Origin: Chloroflexota bacterium
GTDB taxonomy: Bacteria > Chloroflexota > Limnocylindria > Limnocylindrales > CSP1-4
DNA length: 57,352 bases
Direction: 5' to 3'
Assembly: GCA_017853275.1 (NCBI GenBank)
Contig: JAFMJV010000014.1
Span: 1-57,352, forward strand
Below the pieces are notes generated by a model that did no database searches, was not told the origin of the DNA, and worked only from the letters and a program-made list of their open reading frames with translations. How positions within the stretch are numbered: the first letter of the stretch is position 1; every line of letters begins with the position of its first letter. A program made the position numbers and the translations under genes. Positions 19,819 to 28,610 of this stretch are shown here, piece after piece.

Positions 19819-20900
19819 GCGGGTCGGACCGGGAGATCCGCCGCCATGCCGGCGAGGAGCGCGTCCCGTTCGGCGGGGCCGGCATCCGGGAAGTGGCAGG
19901 CGACCGATTGGAGCGCCGTGGCAGCGACGAGCTCGGGACGCTCCGTGGCGCAGCGCTCGGGGTTCCCGAGCCGGGGGCGCATCCAGCAGCGTGGGTGGAA
20001 GGAGCAGCCGGACGGCGGGTCCACGGGGCTCGGGACATCGCCGGCGAGGAGGATCCGGCGCGGGCGGCGCTCGGGGTCCGGGACGGGGATCGCGGACATC
20101 AGCGCCTGGGTGTAGGGGTGCCGCGGGTCGCGGTAGGTCGTCTCCCGGTCCGCGATCTCGGCGACGCGACCCAGGTACATGACCGCCACTCGGTCGCTGA
20201 TGTGCTCCACGACCCCCATGTTATGAGCGATGAAGAGGAGCGTCAGACCGAGCTCCCGCTGCAGCTCGCGGAGGAGGTTGAGGACCTGCGCCTGGATCGA
20301 GACATCGAGCGCGGAGACCGGCTCGTCGCAGACGACGAGATCCGGCTCGAGGACGAGGGCGCGCGCGATCCCGATCCGCTGGCGCTGCCCACCGGAGAAC
20401 TCGTGCGGGTAGCGGCGCGCCTGGTCGGCCCGCAGCCCCACGCGGTCCATCATCCGCAGCACCCGCTCCTCGCGTTCGCGCGGATCCCCGATGCCGTGGA
20501 TGCGCAGGCCTTCCCCGATGCTCTCGCCGATCGGGCTGCGCGGGTCGAGGCTCGCGTAGGGGTCCTGGAAGATGATCTGCATCCGGCGGCGCCACGGACG
20601 GAGCGCGCTCCCCGTGATCCCGGAGATCTCCTCCCCGTCGAAGCGGATCGAGCCCGCGGTGGGGTCGATGAGGCGGAGGATGAGCCGGCCGACGGTCGTC
20701 TTCCCGCAGCCCGATTCCCCGACCAGCCCGAGCGTCTCGCCGCGCCGGATCGTGAGGTCCACGCCGTCCACCGCGCGCACCTCGGCCACGGTGCGACGGA
20801 GGAGCCCGCCGCGGATGGGGAAGCTCTTCACGAGGCCGCGGACCTCCACGAGCGGCTGCTCCGCGGGGGCGGGGGCGGCCACGGGGACGGGGTCGCTCAT
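19815..20900 (-). CDS. ABC importer ATPase, DppF/OppF type
   Basis: A 361-residue ATPase of the second importer. Walker A is GESGCGKTT, the signature is [15 protein letters not shown], Walker B is [12 protein letters not shown] and the H-loop is IAHNMGV. The C-terminal four-cysteine region is present ([10 protein letters not shown] to VACHF). The start overlaps the stop of the DppD-type gene by four bases, and the stop overlaps the PfkB start. Confidence 0.95.
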   Translation of the reverse strand: MSDPVPVAAPAPAEQPLVEVRGLVKSFPIRGGLLRRTVAEVRAVDGVDLTIRRGETLGLVGESGCGKTTVGRLILRLIDPTAGSIRFDGEEISGITGSALRPWRRRMQIIFQDPYASLDPRSPIGESIGEGLRIHGIGDPREREERVLRMMDRVGLRADQARRYPHEFSGGQRQRIGIARALVLEPDLVVCDEPVSALDVSIQAQVLNLLRELQRELGLTLLFIAHNMGVVEHISDRVAVMYLGRVAEIADRETTYRDPRHPYTQALMSAIPVPDPERRPRRILLAGDVPSPVDPPSGCSFHPRCWMRPRLGNPERCATERPELVAATALQSVACHFPDAGPAERDALLAGMAADLPVRPA

Positions 20901-21958
20901 CGGACCGGGCTCCCCGGCTGCTCATCCGCATCCCAGCGGCCGCGCTCCGGGCGCCGCGAGCCGTCCCGGCGGTGCTCCAGCCAGCAGCGCACCGCGTGGC
21001 CCGCCTCCAGGGCCAGGAGCTCCGGATGCTCGGCCTCCGCCAGGGGATCGCCGCTCGTCTCCCGCTCGGCGCAGCGCCCGGCGAAGCGGCAGCCCGCCGG
21101 GAGGTCGAGGAGGCTCGGGACGCTGCCGGGGATCGTCGCGAGCTCCGCGCGCACGTCGCCCGGGACGGGGACGGAGCCGATCAGGCCCCGGGTGTAGGGA
21201 TGGCGCGGGTCGCGGAAGAGGGTCCGGACATCCGCCTCCTCCACGACCTCGCCCGCGTACATCACGGCGACCCGGTCGCACATCTCCGCGACCACGCCGA
21301 GGTCGTGGGTGATGAGGATGATCGCGGTCCCCGTCTCCCGGCGGAGGGTCCGCATGAGATCGAGGATCTGGGCCTGGATCGTCACGTCGAGCGCGGTCGT
21401 GGGCTCGTCCGCGATGAGCAGCTCCGGCTCGCAGGCGAGCGCCATCGCGATCATCACCCGCTGGGCCATGCCCCCGGAAAGCTCGTGGGGGTAGGCGCGG
21501 ATCCGGCGGTCCGGGTCCGGGATCCCGACCATCCGCATCAGCTCCCGCGCCCGGTCGAGCGCCGCGGCCCGCTTCATCCCGCGGTGGAGCTCGAGGACCT
21601 CCGCGAGCTGGTGCCCGGCCGTCATCACCGGGTTGAGCGAGGAGGTGGGCTGCTGGAAGATCATCGCGATCCGGTTCCCGCGGATCGCCCGGATCTCCTC
21701 GTCGCCGAGGGTGAGGAGGTCCCGGCCGTCGAACCGGACCTCACCCGCCTCGATCCGGCCCGGCGGCGCGATGAGCCGGAGGATGGAGAGCGAGGTGACG
21801 CTCTTCCCGCAGCCCGATTCGCCGACGAGACCGAGGACCTCCCCGCGGTCCACGTGGAAGTCGACCCCGGTCACGGCCCGCACGAGACCGTGGCGCGTGG
21901 CGAAGGAGGTCCTGAGGCCGCGGACCTCGAGGAGCGGGGAGCCGCCCGGGCCGGCCAT
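20897..21958 (-). CDS. ABC importer ATPase, DppD/OppD type
   Basis: A 353-residue ATPase. The frame is open further upstream, but the ATG at 21958 shares one base with the stop of the permease gene (TGATG) and the domain starts right after ([17 protein letters not shown]). Walker A is GESGCGKS, the signature is [15 protein letters not shown] and Walker B is [12 protein letters not shown]. The C-terminal cysteine region has only three of the four cysteines found in the paralogue at 16778: the third position is replaced in a longer linker. Confidence 0.94.
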   Translation of the reverse strand: MAGPGGSPLLEVRGLRTSFATRHGLVRAVTGVDFHVDRGEVLGLVGESGCGKSVTSLSILRLIAPPGRIEAGEVRFDGRDLLTLGDEEIRAIRGNRIAMIFQQPTSSLNPVMTAGHQLAEVLELHRGMKRAAALDRARELMRMVGIPDPDRRIRAYPHELSGGMAQRVMIAMALACEPELLIADEPTTALDVTIQAQILDLMRTLRRETGTAIILITHDLGVVAEMCDRVAVMYAGEVVEEADVRTLFRDPRHPYTRGLIGSVPVPGDVRAELATIPGSVPSLLDLPAGCRFAGRCAERETSGDPLAEAEHPELLALEAGHAVRCWLEHRRDGSRRPERGRWDADEQPGSPVR

Positions 21959-22860
21959 CAGCGCTCGAGCCGCGGATCGAGGGCGTCCCGGAGGCCGTCC
22001 CCGAAGAGGTTGAAGGCGAGGACGGTGAGCGAGATCGCGAGCCCCGGAAAGATGAGGAGATGCGGTGCCGCGAAGACCCGGTTGCGCTCCAGGCCGATCA
22101 TCAGGCCCCACTCCGGCGTCCGCGGCTCGGCACCGAGGCCGATGAACGAGAGCGCGGCGACATCGAGGACCGCGCCGCCGATCCCCAGGGTCCCTGCGAC
22201 GACGATCGGGGTGAGGGCGTTCGGGAGGACGCGCCGGACGAGGATCCCGAGCTGGCTCTCGCCGAGGGCGCGGGAGGCGGTGACGTAGTCCGCCTCGCGG
22301 ACGGTGAGCACCGAGGCACGCATGATCCGGGCGTAGACGGGGATCGCGACGATCCCGATCGCGAGGAGCGCATTCGCGAGGCCGGAACCGAGCACGGTGA
22401 CGATCGCGATCGCGAGGATGAGCGAGGGGAAGACGAGGAGGATGTCCATCGCGCGCATGATCAGGCCGTCCGTCCGTCCGCCGACGAAGCCCGCGATCGC
22501 ACCGAGCGTCGCCCCCACGACGATCGCGAAGCCGACGGTGACGAAGCCGACGACGAGCGAGATCCGCGCGCCCCAGATGACGCGGGAGAGGACGTCGCGG
22601 AAGTTGCTGTCCGTCCCCATCAGGTGCTGCCACTGGTCCGCGGGGCAGCCGAGGAGGTGGATGCAGGGCGGCGCGAGCGACTTGACGCCGGGCTCGAGCG
22701 AGAGGAGGTCGGCGTTCGGCGCGAAGGGGGCGATGACCGGCGCAAGGATCGCCACGAGCGCGAAGAAGGCGAGGATCGCGAGGCCGAGCCGGGCATTCCG
22801 CTGGCGGAGGACCGCGCCGCTCTTCTCACGCAGCGGACCCACCCGGCGCTCGCCGCTCAC
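21958..22860 (-). CDS. ABC importer permease, DppC/OppC type
   Basis: A 300-residue membrane subunit from GTG 22860, which overlaps the DppB-type stop (GTGA). The first transmembrane segment is [20 protein letters not shown]. The EAA loop is [20 protein letters not shown] followed by VLPNALTP. The C-terminus [14 protein letters not shown] is typical. A periplasmic loop with two cysteines ([15 protein letters not shown]) could form a disulfide; this is seen in the sequence, but its role is unknown. Confidence 0.94.
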   Translation of the reverse strand: MSGERRVGPLREKSGAVLRQRNARLGLAILAFFALVAILAPVIAPFAPNADLLSLEPGVKSLAPPCIHLLGCPADQWQHLMGTDSNFRDVLSRVIWGARISLVVGFVTVGFAIVVGATLGAIAGFVGGRTDGLIMRAMDILLVFPSLILAIAIVTVLGSGLANALLAIGIVAIPVYARIMRASVLTVREADYVTASRALGESQLGILVRRVLPNALTPIVVAGTLGIGGAVLDVAALSFIGLGAEPRTPEWGLMIGLERNRVFAAPHLLIFPGLAISLTVLAFNLFGDGLRDALDPRLER

Positions 22861-23936
22861 CCGCCCACCTTGACCCGTGGGTCCAGGTACGCGTACGAGA
22901 TGTCGACGAGGAGGTTGACGATGAGGAAGCCGATCGCGATCACGAGAGTGAAGCCCTGGATGACGACGTAGTCCCGTCCGGTGATCGCGTCGTAGACGGT
23001 CTTGCCGACCCCCGCGAGGTTGAAGATCGTCTCCGTCAGGACGGCCCCGGAGAGAAGGATCCCCACCTGGAGCCCGATGATCGTGACGACCGGGAGGATC
23101 GCGTTCCGGAAGGCGTGGCGGAGGATGACGGAGCGCTCGCCGAGCCCCTTGGCGCGCGCCGTCCGGACGTAGTCCAGGGCGAGGACGTCGAGGAGGCTGG
23201 AGCGCGTGATCCGGGCGATGATCGCGAGCGGGATCGTCCCCAGGGCGATCGCGGGGAGGATGAGGTGGCGGCTCGCATCCACGAGCGCTTCCCACTGGAA
23301 GGTGATGAGCGCCGTGAGCGTGTAGATCCCCGAGAGGAAGTCGAGGAAGGCGCGCGGCAGCCCATCCAGCGCGGTGAGCCCCCAGACCTCGGCGAGCGGG
23401 ATGACGTCCACCCCGGATGAGAGGCGGCCCGACGGCGGGAGCGCGAAGGGCGTCCCCTTGAGGACGATCGCGAAGATCCAGGCGAGGAGGAGGCCGAGGA
23501 CGAAGACCGGCGTGGAGAAGCCGATGTTCGCGAAGAGCATCGTGCCCACGTCCACGGACGAGTTGCGCCGCCATGCGGAGACGATCCCGAGCGGGACACC
23601 GACGAGGATCGCGAAGAGGAGCGCGTAGAAGCTGAGCTCGATCGTCGTGGGGAGACGCTCGATGATCAGCTCCGTGACGGGGAGCTGGAACTTGATCGAG
23701 GTCCCGAGGTCGCCGCTCGCGACCTGGCCGAGGTAGGCGGCGAACTGCACCGGGATCGGCTGGTCGAGCCCGAAGCGGATCGCGAACTGCCGGCACTGCT
23801 CCTCCGTGGCCCGCTCGCCGAGCGTCGCCGTGCACGGGTCGCCGGGGAGGACCCGCGCGACCACGAAGACGACGAGGACGATCGCGAAGAGGACCGGGAT
23901 GCTGATGAGGAGGCGCCGGAGGATGTAGCTCGCCAT
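22857..23936 (-). CDS. ABC importer permease, DppB/OppB type
   Basis: A 359-residue membrane subunit. It starts SYILRRLLISIPVLFAIVLV, and the EAA loop is DYVRTARAKGLGERSVILRH followed by AFRNAILP. It has a longer periplasmic section than the paralogue at 14774: about 35 extra residues around residues 175-215, before the fourth helix. It follows the binding-protein gene across a 101-base gap that contains a hairpin. Confidence 0.95.
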   Translation of the reverse strand: MASYILRRLLISIPVLFAIVLVVFVVARVLPGDPCTATLGERATEEQCRQFAIRFGLDQPIPVQFAAYLGQVASGDLGTSIKFQLPVTELIIERLPTTIELSFYALLFAILVGVPLGIVSAWRRNSSVDVGTMLFANIGFSTPVFVLGLLLAWIFAIVLKGTPFALPPSGRLSSGVDVIPLAEVWGLTALDGLPRAFLDFLSGIYTLTALITFQWEALVDASRHLILPAIALGTIPLAIIARITRSSLLDVLALDYVRTARAKGLGERSVILRHAFRNAILPVVTIIGLQVGILLSGAVLTETIFNLAGVGKTVYDAITGRDYVVIQGFTLVIAIGFLIVNLLVDISYAYLDPRVKVGG

Positions 23937-23980
23937 CGGCCGCGGGTGGGCTCCTGCGGGGAAGGGGGAGGGGAGCGACG

Positions 23981-24014
23981 AGGGGGCGTCACCCGTTGCC
24001 GGGCGACGCCCCCT
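23981..24014 (-). terminator. hairpin between binding protein and permease genes
   Basis: Arms AGGGGGCGTC (23981-23990) and GACGCCCCCT (24005-24014) are perfect complements. A second four-pair stem and a TTGC loop lie inside. The hairpin falls between the binding-protein stop and the first permease, the same place as the hairpin at 14652 in the other importer operon. There is no run of T after it, so it is more likely a partial attenuator or 3'-end stabiliser than a strong terminator. Confidence 0.55.
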
Positions 24015-24037
24015 GCGTCACGGTCGTACGGTCCGGA

Positions 24038-25750
24038 TCACTCGGCCGGCGGGTTGAGGAACCCTCCGCCGATGAGCGACGGCCAGTACTCGAAGGCGCC
24101 GCTCCGACCCTTGTGGAGCGGGCTCGCCGCATCCCACTGGGCCGCGAAGGAGACGATCACGTCCGAGGCGTCGAACGTGGAGCCGTCATGGAAGGTCACG
24201 CCCTCGCGGAGCGTGCAGGTCCAGACGGTGAGGTCCTCGTTCGCGCTGCAGCCGGTCGCGAGCGCAGGCTCGGTCGCGGTGCCGCCGGTGACGTAGGCGT
24301 AGAGGGACTCCTTGACCTGCTCGCAGGCGCGGAGGGTCTCGCCATCCGTCTCGTCCGCGCAGTAGAAGCTGAGCGGCTCGGCGTTCTGCATCCAGGCGAG
24401 CGTGTCGCGGTCGCCCGCCTTCATGACCGAGAACTGCTCGTTCCCGAGCGGCGAGGAATGGGCGCCCGCCACGTCCGCCTTGAAGGCGGTCGCGGACCCA
24501 CCATGGGCGATGACGACCGCCGGGACCTTCTCGGCGATCAGGCGGTTCGCCTCCGCATAGGCAAGGGAGCGCTCCGCATCCGCCGAGCTCTGACCGCCGC
24601 TCTTGACCGCCGCGATGATCTCCTCGTGGCCCTCGCCGAACTTCTTCCCCGTGGCGGGGCCGAAGTGGTAGTCGAGGAAGTTGCTGGCGTCCGGGTAGTC
24701 CGCACCCCAGCCGAGGAGGAAGATGCCGTCGAGGGTGCCGGCGGAGTTGTTGTCAAGGAAGGTCCCCGACTCCTGCTCCTCGATCGTCACCGTGATGCCG
24801 AGGTTGTTCTCGAGCTGGGTGGCGATCTCCTGGGCGATCGTCGGCGGATCCGGCAGGTAGCCGCGCACTGCGGCGCGGTACTGGAGCTTCGTCTCGAAGC
24901 CGTCCGGGTAGCCGGCCTCCGCGAGGAGCGCCTTGGCCGCCTCGAGGTCGAAGGACGGGACCGGCTCGCCATCGCAGCCGAACGGGATCGCACAGGGCGT
25001 GAAGTGCGACGCCACGCTCGATCCGGGCGGGTAGAAGTTCGCCACGATCCGGTCACGGTCGATACCGCGCGCGAGCGCCTGGCGGACCTTGACGTTGTCG
25101 AAGGGCGGGTAGGTGTTGTTCATCCCGAGGTAGAAGGTGTTCAGGCCCTCGCGCGGGTGGATCGCGAGGTTGCTGTCCGCCTCGATCGCGGCGAAGTCCG
25201 CGGTGCCCGGGTTGTCGATCCCGTCCACGGTCCCGGCCTGGAGCTCGACGAGCCGCTGCGCAGCCTGGTCGCTCCAGCGGAACTCGAGGTTCGGGGTCAG
25301 CGGCTTCTCGCCCCAGTAGGCGTCATTGGCGGTGAAGGTGATCCGGTTCCCGCGGTCCCACTCGGCGAGCTTGTAGGGGCCGGTCCCGTTCGCCATCTCG
25401 AGGATCGATCCGTCCGCGCCATGGTCGATGAGCGTCTGGGCGTCATCGATCTGGAGCGCCCCGAAGGCGATCTGCGAGAGGAAGGCGACGTTCGGGTTGC
25501 AGAAGGTGAAGACGACGGTCTGCGGGTCCGGCGCCTCGATGCTCTTCAGGTTCCCGCTGTACGGGCTCCCGTTGAACGTGCCGGCCTCGCAGTCGACCTC
25601 GCCGCCGTAGTTCGGATAGATCATCGTGTCGGCGGCGGGCATCGGCGCCGCCTCGCCACCCTGCGCGGCTGCCGGGACCACCGCGGTCACGGCGAGCAGC
25701 GCGCTCGCGCCGAGCGCGACGCACGCGCTCAGCATCGGTCGTCGGGACAT
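24038..25750 (-). CDS. family-5 solute-binding protein, apparently circularly permuted
   Basis: A 570-residue secreted binding protein. The signal peptide starts MSRRPMLSAC and ends near VVPAAAQ (about residue 30); the only early Cys is inside the signal core, so there is no lipobox. The family segments are all present but in rotated order. Residues 69-448 run from NLKSIEAPDPQTVVFTF through NGTGPYKLAEW and VRQALARGIDRDRI to HSSPLGNEQFSV, which is the usual C-terminus. Residues 449-570 then carry what normally starts the mature protein: SFYCADETDGETLRACEQ, LREGVTFHDGS, SDVIVSFAAQW. The ATG at 25750 has GGAGG about 11 bases upstream. It heads the operon DppB-DppC-DppD-DppF-PfkB. Confidence 0.92.
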   Translation of the reverse strand: MSRRPMLSACVALGASALLAVTAVVPAAAQGGEAAPMPAADTMIYPNYGGEVDCEAGTFNGSPYSGNLKSIEAPDPQTVVFTFCNPNVAFLSQIAFGALQIDDAQTLIDHGADGSILEMANGTGPYKLAEWDRGNRITFTANDAYWGEKPLTPNLEFRWSDQAAQRLVELQAGTVDGIDNPGTADFAAIEADSNLAIHPREGLNTFYLGMNNTYPPFDNVKVRQALARGIDRDRIVANFYPPGSSVASHFTPCAIPFGCDGEPVPSFDLEAAKALLAEAGYPDGFETKLQYRAAVRGYLPDPPTIAQEIATQLENNLGITVTIEEQESGTFLDNNSAGTLDGIFLLGWGADYPDASNFLDYHFGPATGKKFGEGHEEIIAAVKSGGQSSADAERSLAYAEANRLIAEKVPAVVIAHGGSATAFKADVAGAHSSPLGNEQFSVMKAGDRDTLAWMQNAEPLSFYCADETDGETLRACEQVKESLYAYVTGGTATEPALATGCSANEDLTVWTCTLREGVTFHDGSTFDASDVIVSFAAQWDAASPLHKGRSGAFEYWPSLIGGGFLNPPAE

Positions 25751-25879
25751 CGTGGAGCTTCCCTCCCTCTCGTCGGGCCGGGGCCCCGGGCGGTCGGCGG
25801 ACGACGGTCGTCCCGCTCCCTTCCCCCGAGCACAGGCACGGCGCAGATGCGCCCGCCCTCCTCCGGCACGGTCCCACCC

Positions 25880-25908
25880 ACGGTAGCACCGGCCCCCCGA
25901 CGTGTCAC
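25880..25908 (-). promoter_or_regulatory. promoter of the second ABC importer operon
   Basis: On the minus strand: GTGACA (25908-25903), 17 bases, TACCGT (25885-25880). The -35 has five of six matches and the -10 keeps T, A and the final T. Predicted start is near 25873, giving a leader of about 120 bases before the binding-protein ATG. The -35 is shared with the divergent promoter of the amidase gene. Confidence 0.55.
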
Positions 25909-25930
25909 GCCCGGCCCCTTCCGCTACCCT
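25902..25930 (+). promoter_or_regulatory. candidate leaderless promoter of the NAD amidase-synthetase pair
   Basis: GTGTCA (25902-25907), 17 bases, TACCCT (25925-25930), with the ATG only six bases after the -10. If correct, the transcript starts at or next to the ATG. The -35 overlaps that of the divergent importer promoter, since GTGTCAC reads GTGACAC on the other strand. Confidence 0.4.
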
Positions 25931-25936
25931 CCGCCC

Positions 25937-26824
25937 ATGGCCTCCCTGCGCATCGCCCTCGCCCAGACCGCGCCGCGCCTCGGCGCGCTCGCCGAGAACC
26001 TCGCGGAGCACGCGCAGCGGATCGCCGAGGCGCGCGGCCAGGGCGCGCGGCTCGTCGTCTTCCCGGAGCTCGGGCTCACTGGCTATCTCCTCCAGGACCT
26101 CGCCGCCGAGGTCGCGATGCCCCGGGACGATCCCCGCCTCGTCGCGCTCGCGCGCGCCGCCGGAGACGGCGCCGCGATCGTCTCCTTCGTGGAGGAGTCC
26201 GAGGATCACCGGCTCTTCATCGCCGCCGCCCTGCTCGAGGGAGGTGGGGTCCGCCACGTCCACCGCAAGGTCCACCTGCCCACCTACGGGCTCTTCGACG
26301 AGGAGCGCTTCTTCGCGGCCGGGACCGGCTTCCGCGCGGTCCGGAGCGAGGCGCTCGGGGTGACGCTCGGGATCGCGGTGTGCGAGGACTTCTGGCACCT
26401 CCCCGCCCCCTGGCTCCTTGCCCTCGACGGTGCCCAGCTCCTCGTCAACGTCTCCTCCTCGCCCGGGCGGGACGTGGCGGCCGGCCATGCGGAGGGGATC
26501 GGCACGGCGGGCTCGTGGCGGACCCTCCTGCGCACGTACGCGCAGCTGACCACGAGCCACCTTCTCTATGTGAACCGCGTCGGCGTGGACGAATCGCTCA
26601 GCTTCTGGGGCGGCTCGGAGGCGATCGGGCCGTCCGGCGAGACGCTCGCCCAGGCGCCCCTCCACGATCCGGCCCTCCAGCTCGTCGATCTCGACCTCGC
26701 CGAGGTGCGGCGCCGCCGGATCGCGACCCCGCTCCTCCGCGACGAGCGGCCGGAGCTCGTGGCGCGCCGCCTCGACGTCCTCCTCCGGACGCGGGCCGGC
26801 GAGATCCCGGGGGAGGGCGAGTGA
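25937..26824 (+). CDS. carbon-nitrogen hydrolase, glutaminase partner of NAD synthetase
   Basis: A 295-residue nitrilase-superfamily amidase. The catalytic triad is visible: Glu in FPELGLTGYL, Lys in HRKVHLPTYGLFDEERFF and Cys in AVCEDFWH. The lysine motif, with LPTYGLFDEERFF, is the form found in the glutaminase domain of glutamine-dependent NAD synthetases, where it delivers ammonia to the synthetase site. Here that domain is a separate protein whose TGA overlaps the nadE GTG by four bases. I infer a two-subunit glutamine-dependent NAD synthetase in the cytosol. Confidence 0.9.
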   Translation: MASLRIALAQTAPRLGALAENLAEHAQRIAEARGQGARLVVFPELGLTGYLLQDLAAEVAMPRDDPRLVALARAAGDGAAIVSFVEESEDHRLFIAAALLEGGGVRHVHRKVHLPTYGLFDEERFFAAGTGFRAVRSEALGVTLGIAVCEDFWHLPAPWLLALDGAQLLVNVSSSPGRDVAAGHAEGIGTAGSWRTLLRTYAQLTTSHLLYVNRVGVDESLSFWGGSEAIGPSGETLAQAPLHDPALQLVDLDLAEVRRRRIATPLLRDERPELVARRLDVLLRTRAGEIPGEGE

Positions 26825-27702
26825 GCAGCGCGGATCCGGTCACCGAGCCCCTCTTCCCGCTCCCCGCCGAGCTCGCGATCGATACCGACGCGGCGCGCCG
26901 GATCACGACCGCCTTCATCCGCGCCCAGCTCCAGCAGGCGGGCTTCCCCCGCGTCGTCCTCGGGCTCTCGGGCGGGATCGATTCCGCGCTCGTCGCCTAC
27001 CTCGTCGCCGAGGCGGTGGGGGCGGAGAACCTCCTTGCCGTCCTCATGCCCTACCGGAGCTCCTCGCCCGCCTCCCGCGGGGACGCGGAGGAGGTCGTGC
27101 GCCGGCTCGGCTGCGCATCCGAGCTCGTGGAGATCACCCCGATGGTGGACGCCTACTTCGGCGCCCCGGGACGGGAGGACGCGAGCGCGCTCCGGCGCGG
27201 CAACGCGATGGCCCGCGTGCGGATGATCGTCCTTTACGACCACTCCGTGACGTGGGGCGGCCTCGTGGCCGGGACCGGGAACAAGACCGAGGCGCTGATC
27301 GGCTACACGACGCTCTTCGGGGATAGCGCCTGCGCCTTCAACCCGATCGGCGACCTCTACAAGAGCCAGGTCCGCCAGCTCTCCGAGGCGGTCGGGGTCC
27401 CCGCCGAGATCATCCGCAAGGCGCCCTCCGCGGACCTCTGGCCGGGCCAGACGGACGAGGCGGAGGTCGGCTTCTCCTACGCCGAGGTCGACCGGATCCT
27501 GTGGCGGCTCGTGGACCGCCGCCTCACGCCGGACGAGGTCGTCGCGGAGGGGTTCGACGCGGCGCTCGTGGACCGGATCGACCGGATGGTCGCGGGGGCC
27601 GAGTTCAAGCGCCAGGTCCCGCCGATCGCGAAGCTCGGGCCGCGCACGGCGGGGATCGACTACCTCTACCCGCGCCGCCGGCCGCGCTCCGCCCGGACGT
27701 GA
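26821..27702 (+). CDS. nadE: NAD+ synthetase
   Basis: Amidates nicotinic acid adenine dinucleotide to NAD+ using ATP. A 293-residue protein with the P-loop SGGIDSALVAYLVAEAVG at about residues 48-65. Other family segments are GTGNKTEALIGYTTLFGDSA, FNPIGDLYKSQVRQL and the substrate-side APSADLWPGQTDE. The size is that of an ammonia-dependent enzyme, but the coupled amidase gene just upstream suggests glutamine is the nitrogen donor. The GTG start at 26821 is fixed by the overlap. Its stop in turn overlaps the rsmI GTG. Confidence 0.95.
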   Translation: MSSADPVTEPLFPLPAELAIDTDAARRITTAFIRAQLQQAGFPRVVLGLSGGIDSALVAYLVAEAVGAENLLAVLMPYRSSSPASRGDAEEVVRRLGCASELVEITPMVDAYFGAPGREDASALRRGNAMARVRMIVLYDHSVTWGGLVAGTGNKTEALIGYTTLFGDSACAFNPIGDLYKSQVRQLSEAVGVPAEIIRKAPSADLWPGQTDEAEVGFSYAEVDRILWRLVDRRLTPDEVVAEGFDAALVDRIDRMVAGAEFKRQVPPIAKLGPRTAGIDYLYPRRRPRSART

Positions 27703-28598
27703 GCGCGGGCCCTGCCGTCGAGCCCGGCACGCTCTACGTGGTGGCGACCCCGATCGGGAACCTCGGCGACCTCACCTTCCGCGCCCTGGAGATCCTCCGC
27801 GGCGTCGCGGTCGTGGCAGCCGAGGACACCCGATTGACGCGCCGGATCTGGGCGCGGCACGGGATCGAGACGCCCCTCGTCAGCTACCACGCGCAGAGCG
27901 GGCCGGCGCGCGAGGCCGAGCTGATCGCGCGACTGGGCGCCGGTGACGCGGTCGCGCTCGTGACCGATGCCGGGACCCCGCTCGTGAGCGACCCCGGGGA
28001 GGGGCTCGTGGCGGCATGGGCGGCGGCCGGTGGACGGGTCGTCCCGGTCCCCGGGCCGTCCGCGGTCCTCGCCGCGCTCGTGGCGAGCGGGCTCCCGGCG
28101 CCACGCTGGGCCTTCGAGGGCTTCCTGCCGCGCCGGGGGAGCGAGCGGAAGGCGCGCATCGCCCGGATCGCGGCGGACGACCGGGCCACGGTGCTCTTCG
28201 AGGCGCCGGGCCGGACCGCGGCGACCCTCGCCGATCTCGCCACGGCCGCCGGCCCGGCACGCCGGGGCGCCCTCTGCCGGGAGCTCACGAAGCGCCACGA
28301 GGAGGTCCGCCGGGGCACGCTCGCCGAGCTCGCCGCGGGGGCCGCCGCCGATCCGCCCCGGGGCGAGGTGACGATCGTCGTCGCGGGGGCGACCGGGGAG
28401 CCCGGGGAAGGCGCCGCGCCGGTGACGCGCGGGGACCGGCCGACGCTCGCCGAGGCGCAGGCCGCGGTCGCCGCGCGTGTCCGGGGAGGGGAGGGCCGTT
28501 CGGCGGCGGCGCGGGCCGTGTCGGCCGAGACCGGCTGGCCACGGCGCGCGCTCTACGGAGCGGGGTCCGCGGCGGAGGGACGGGATGGCCGGGAGTAG
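27699..28598 (+). CDS. rsmI: 16S rRNA (cytidine1402-2'-O)-methyltransferase
   Basis: Methylates the ribose of C1402 in the decoding centre with S-adenosylmethionine. The 299-residue protein has the expected tetrapyrrole-methylase-fold motifs in order: VVATPIGNLGDLTFRAL, AEDTRLTRRI, VTDAGTPLVSDPG, VPVPGPSAVLAALVASGLP, FEGFLPRRGSERKARI and RELTKRHEEVRRG. The GTG at 27699 overlaps the nadE stop by four bases. The last 60 residues (PTLAEAQAAVAARVRGG and onward) match the usual short C-terminal domain. Confidence 0.96.
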   Translation: MSAGPAVEPGTLYVVATPIGNLGDLTFRALEILRGVAVVAAEDTRLTRRIWARHGIETPLVSYHAQSGPAREAELIARLGAGDAVALVTDAGTPLVSDPGEGLVAAWAAAGGRVVPVPGPSAVLAALVASGLPAPRWAFEGFLPRRGSERKARIARIAADDRATVLFEAPGRTAATLADLATAAGPARRGALCRELTKRHEEVRRGTLAELAAGAAADPPRGEVTIVVAGATGEPGEGAAPVTRGDRPTLAEAQAAVAARVRGGEGRSAAARAVSAETGWPRRALYGAGSAAEGRDGRE

Positions 28599-28610
28599 CG
28601 GGGTCCCCGG

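Noticed and set aside
24390-24420. Permuted binding protein as an assembly misjoin
   Set aside because: The junction lies inside one continuous frame with normal codon use, and the signal peptide, stop and operon partners are all in place. A misjoin would be unlikely to complete the fold exactly once.
23996-25936. Long plus-strand frame upstream of the amidase gene
   Set aside because: It is antisense to the binding-protein gene and low in complexity. The amidase family N-terminus and a promoter mark the start at 25937.
26815-26830. Split NAD synthetase as a frameshift artefact
   Set aside because: The junction is a regular GTGA stop-start overlap, the same type used by most gene pairs in this window.
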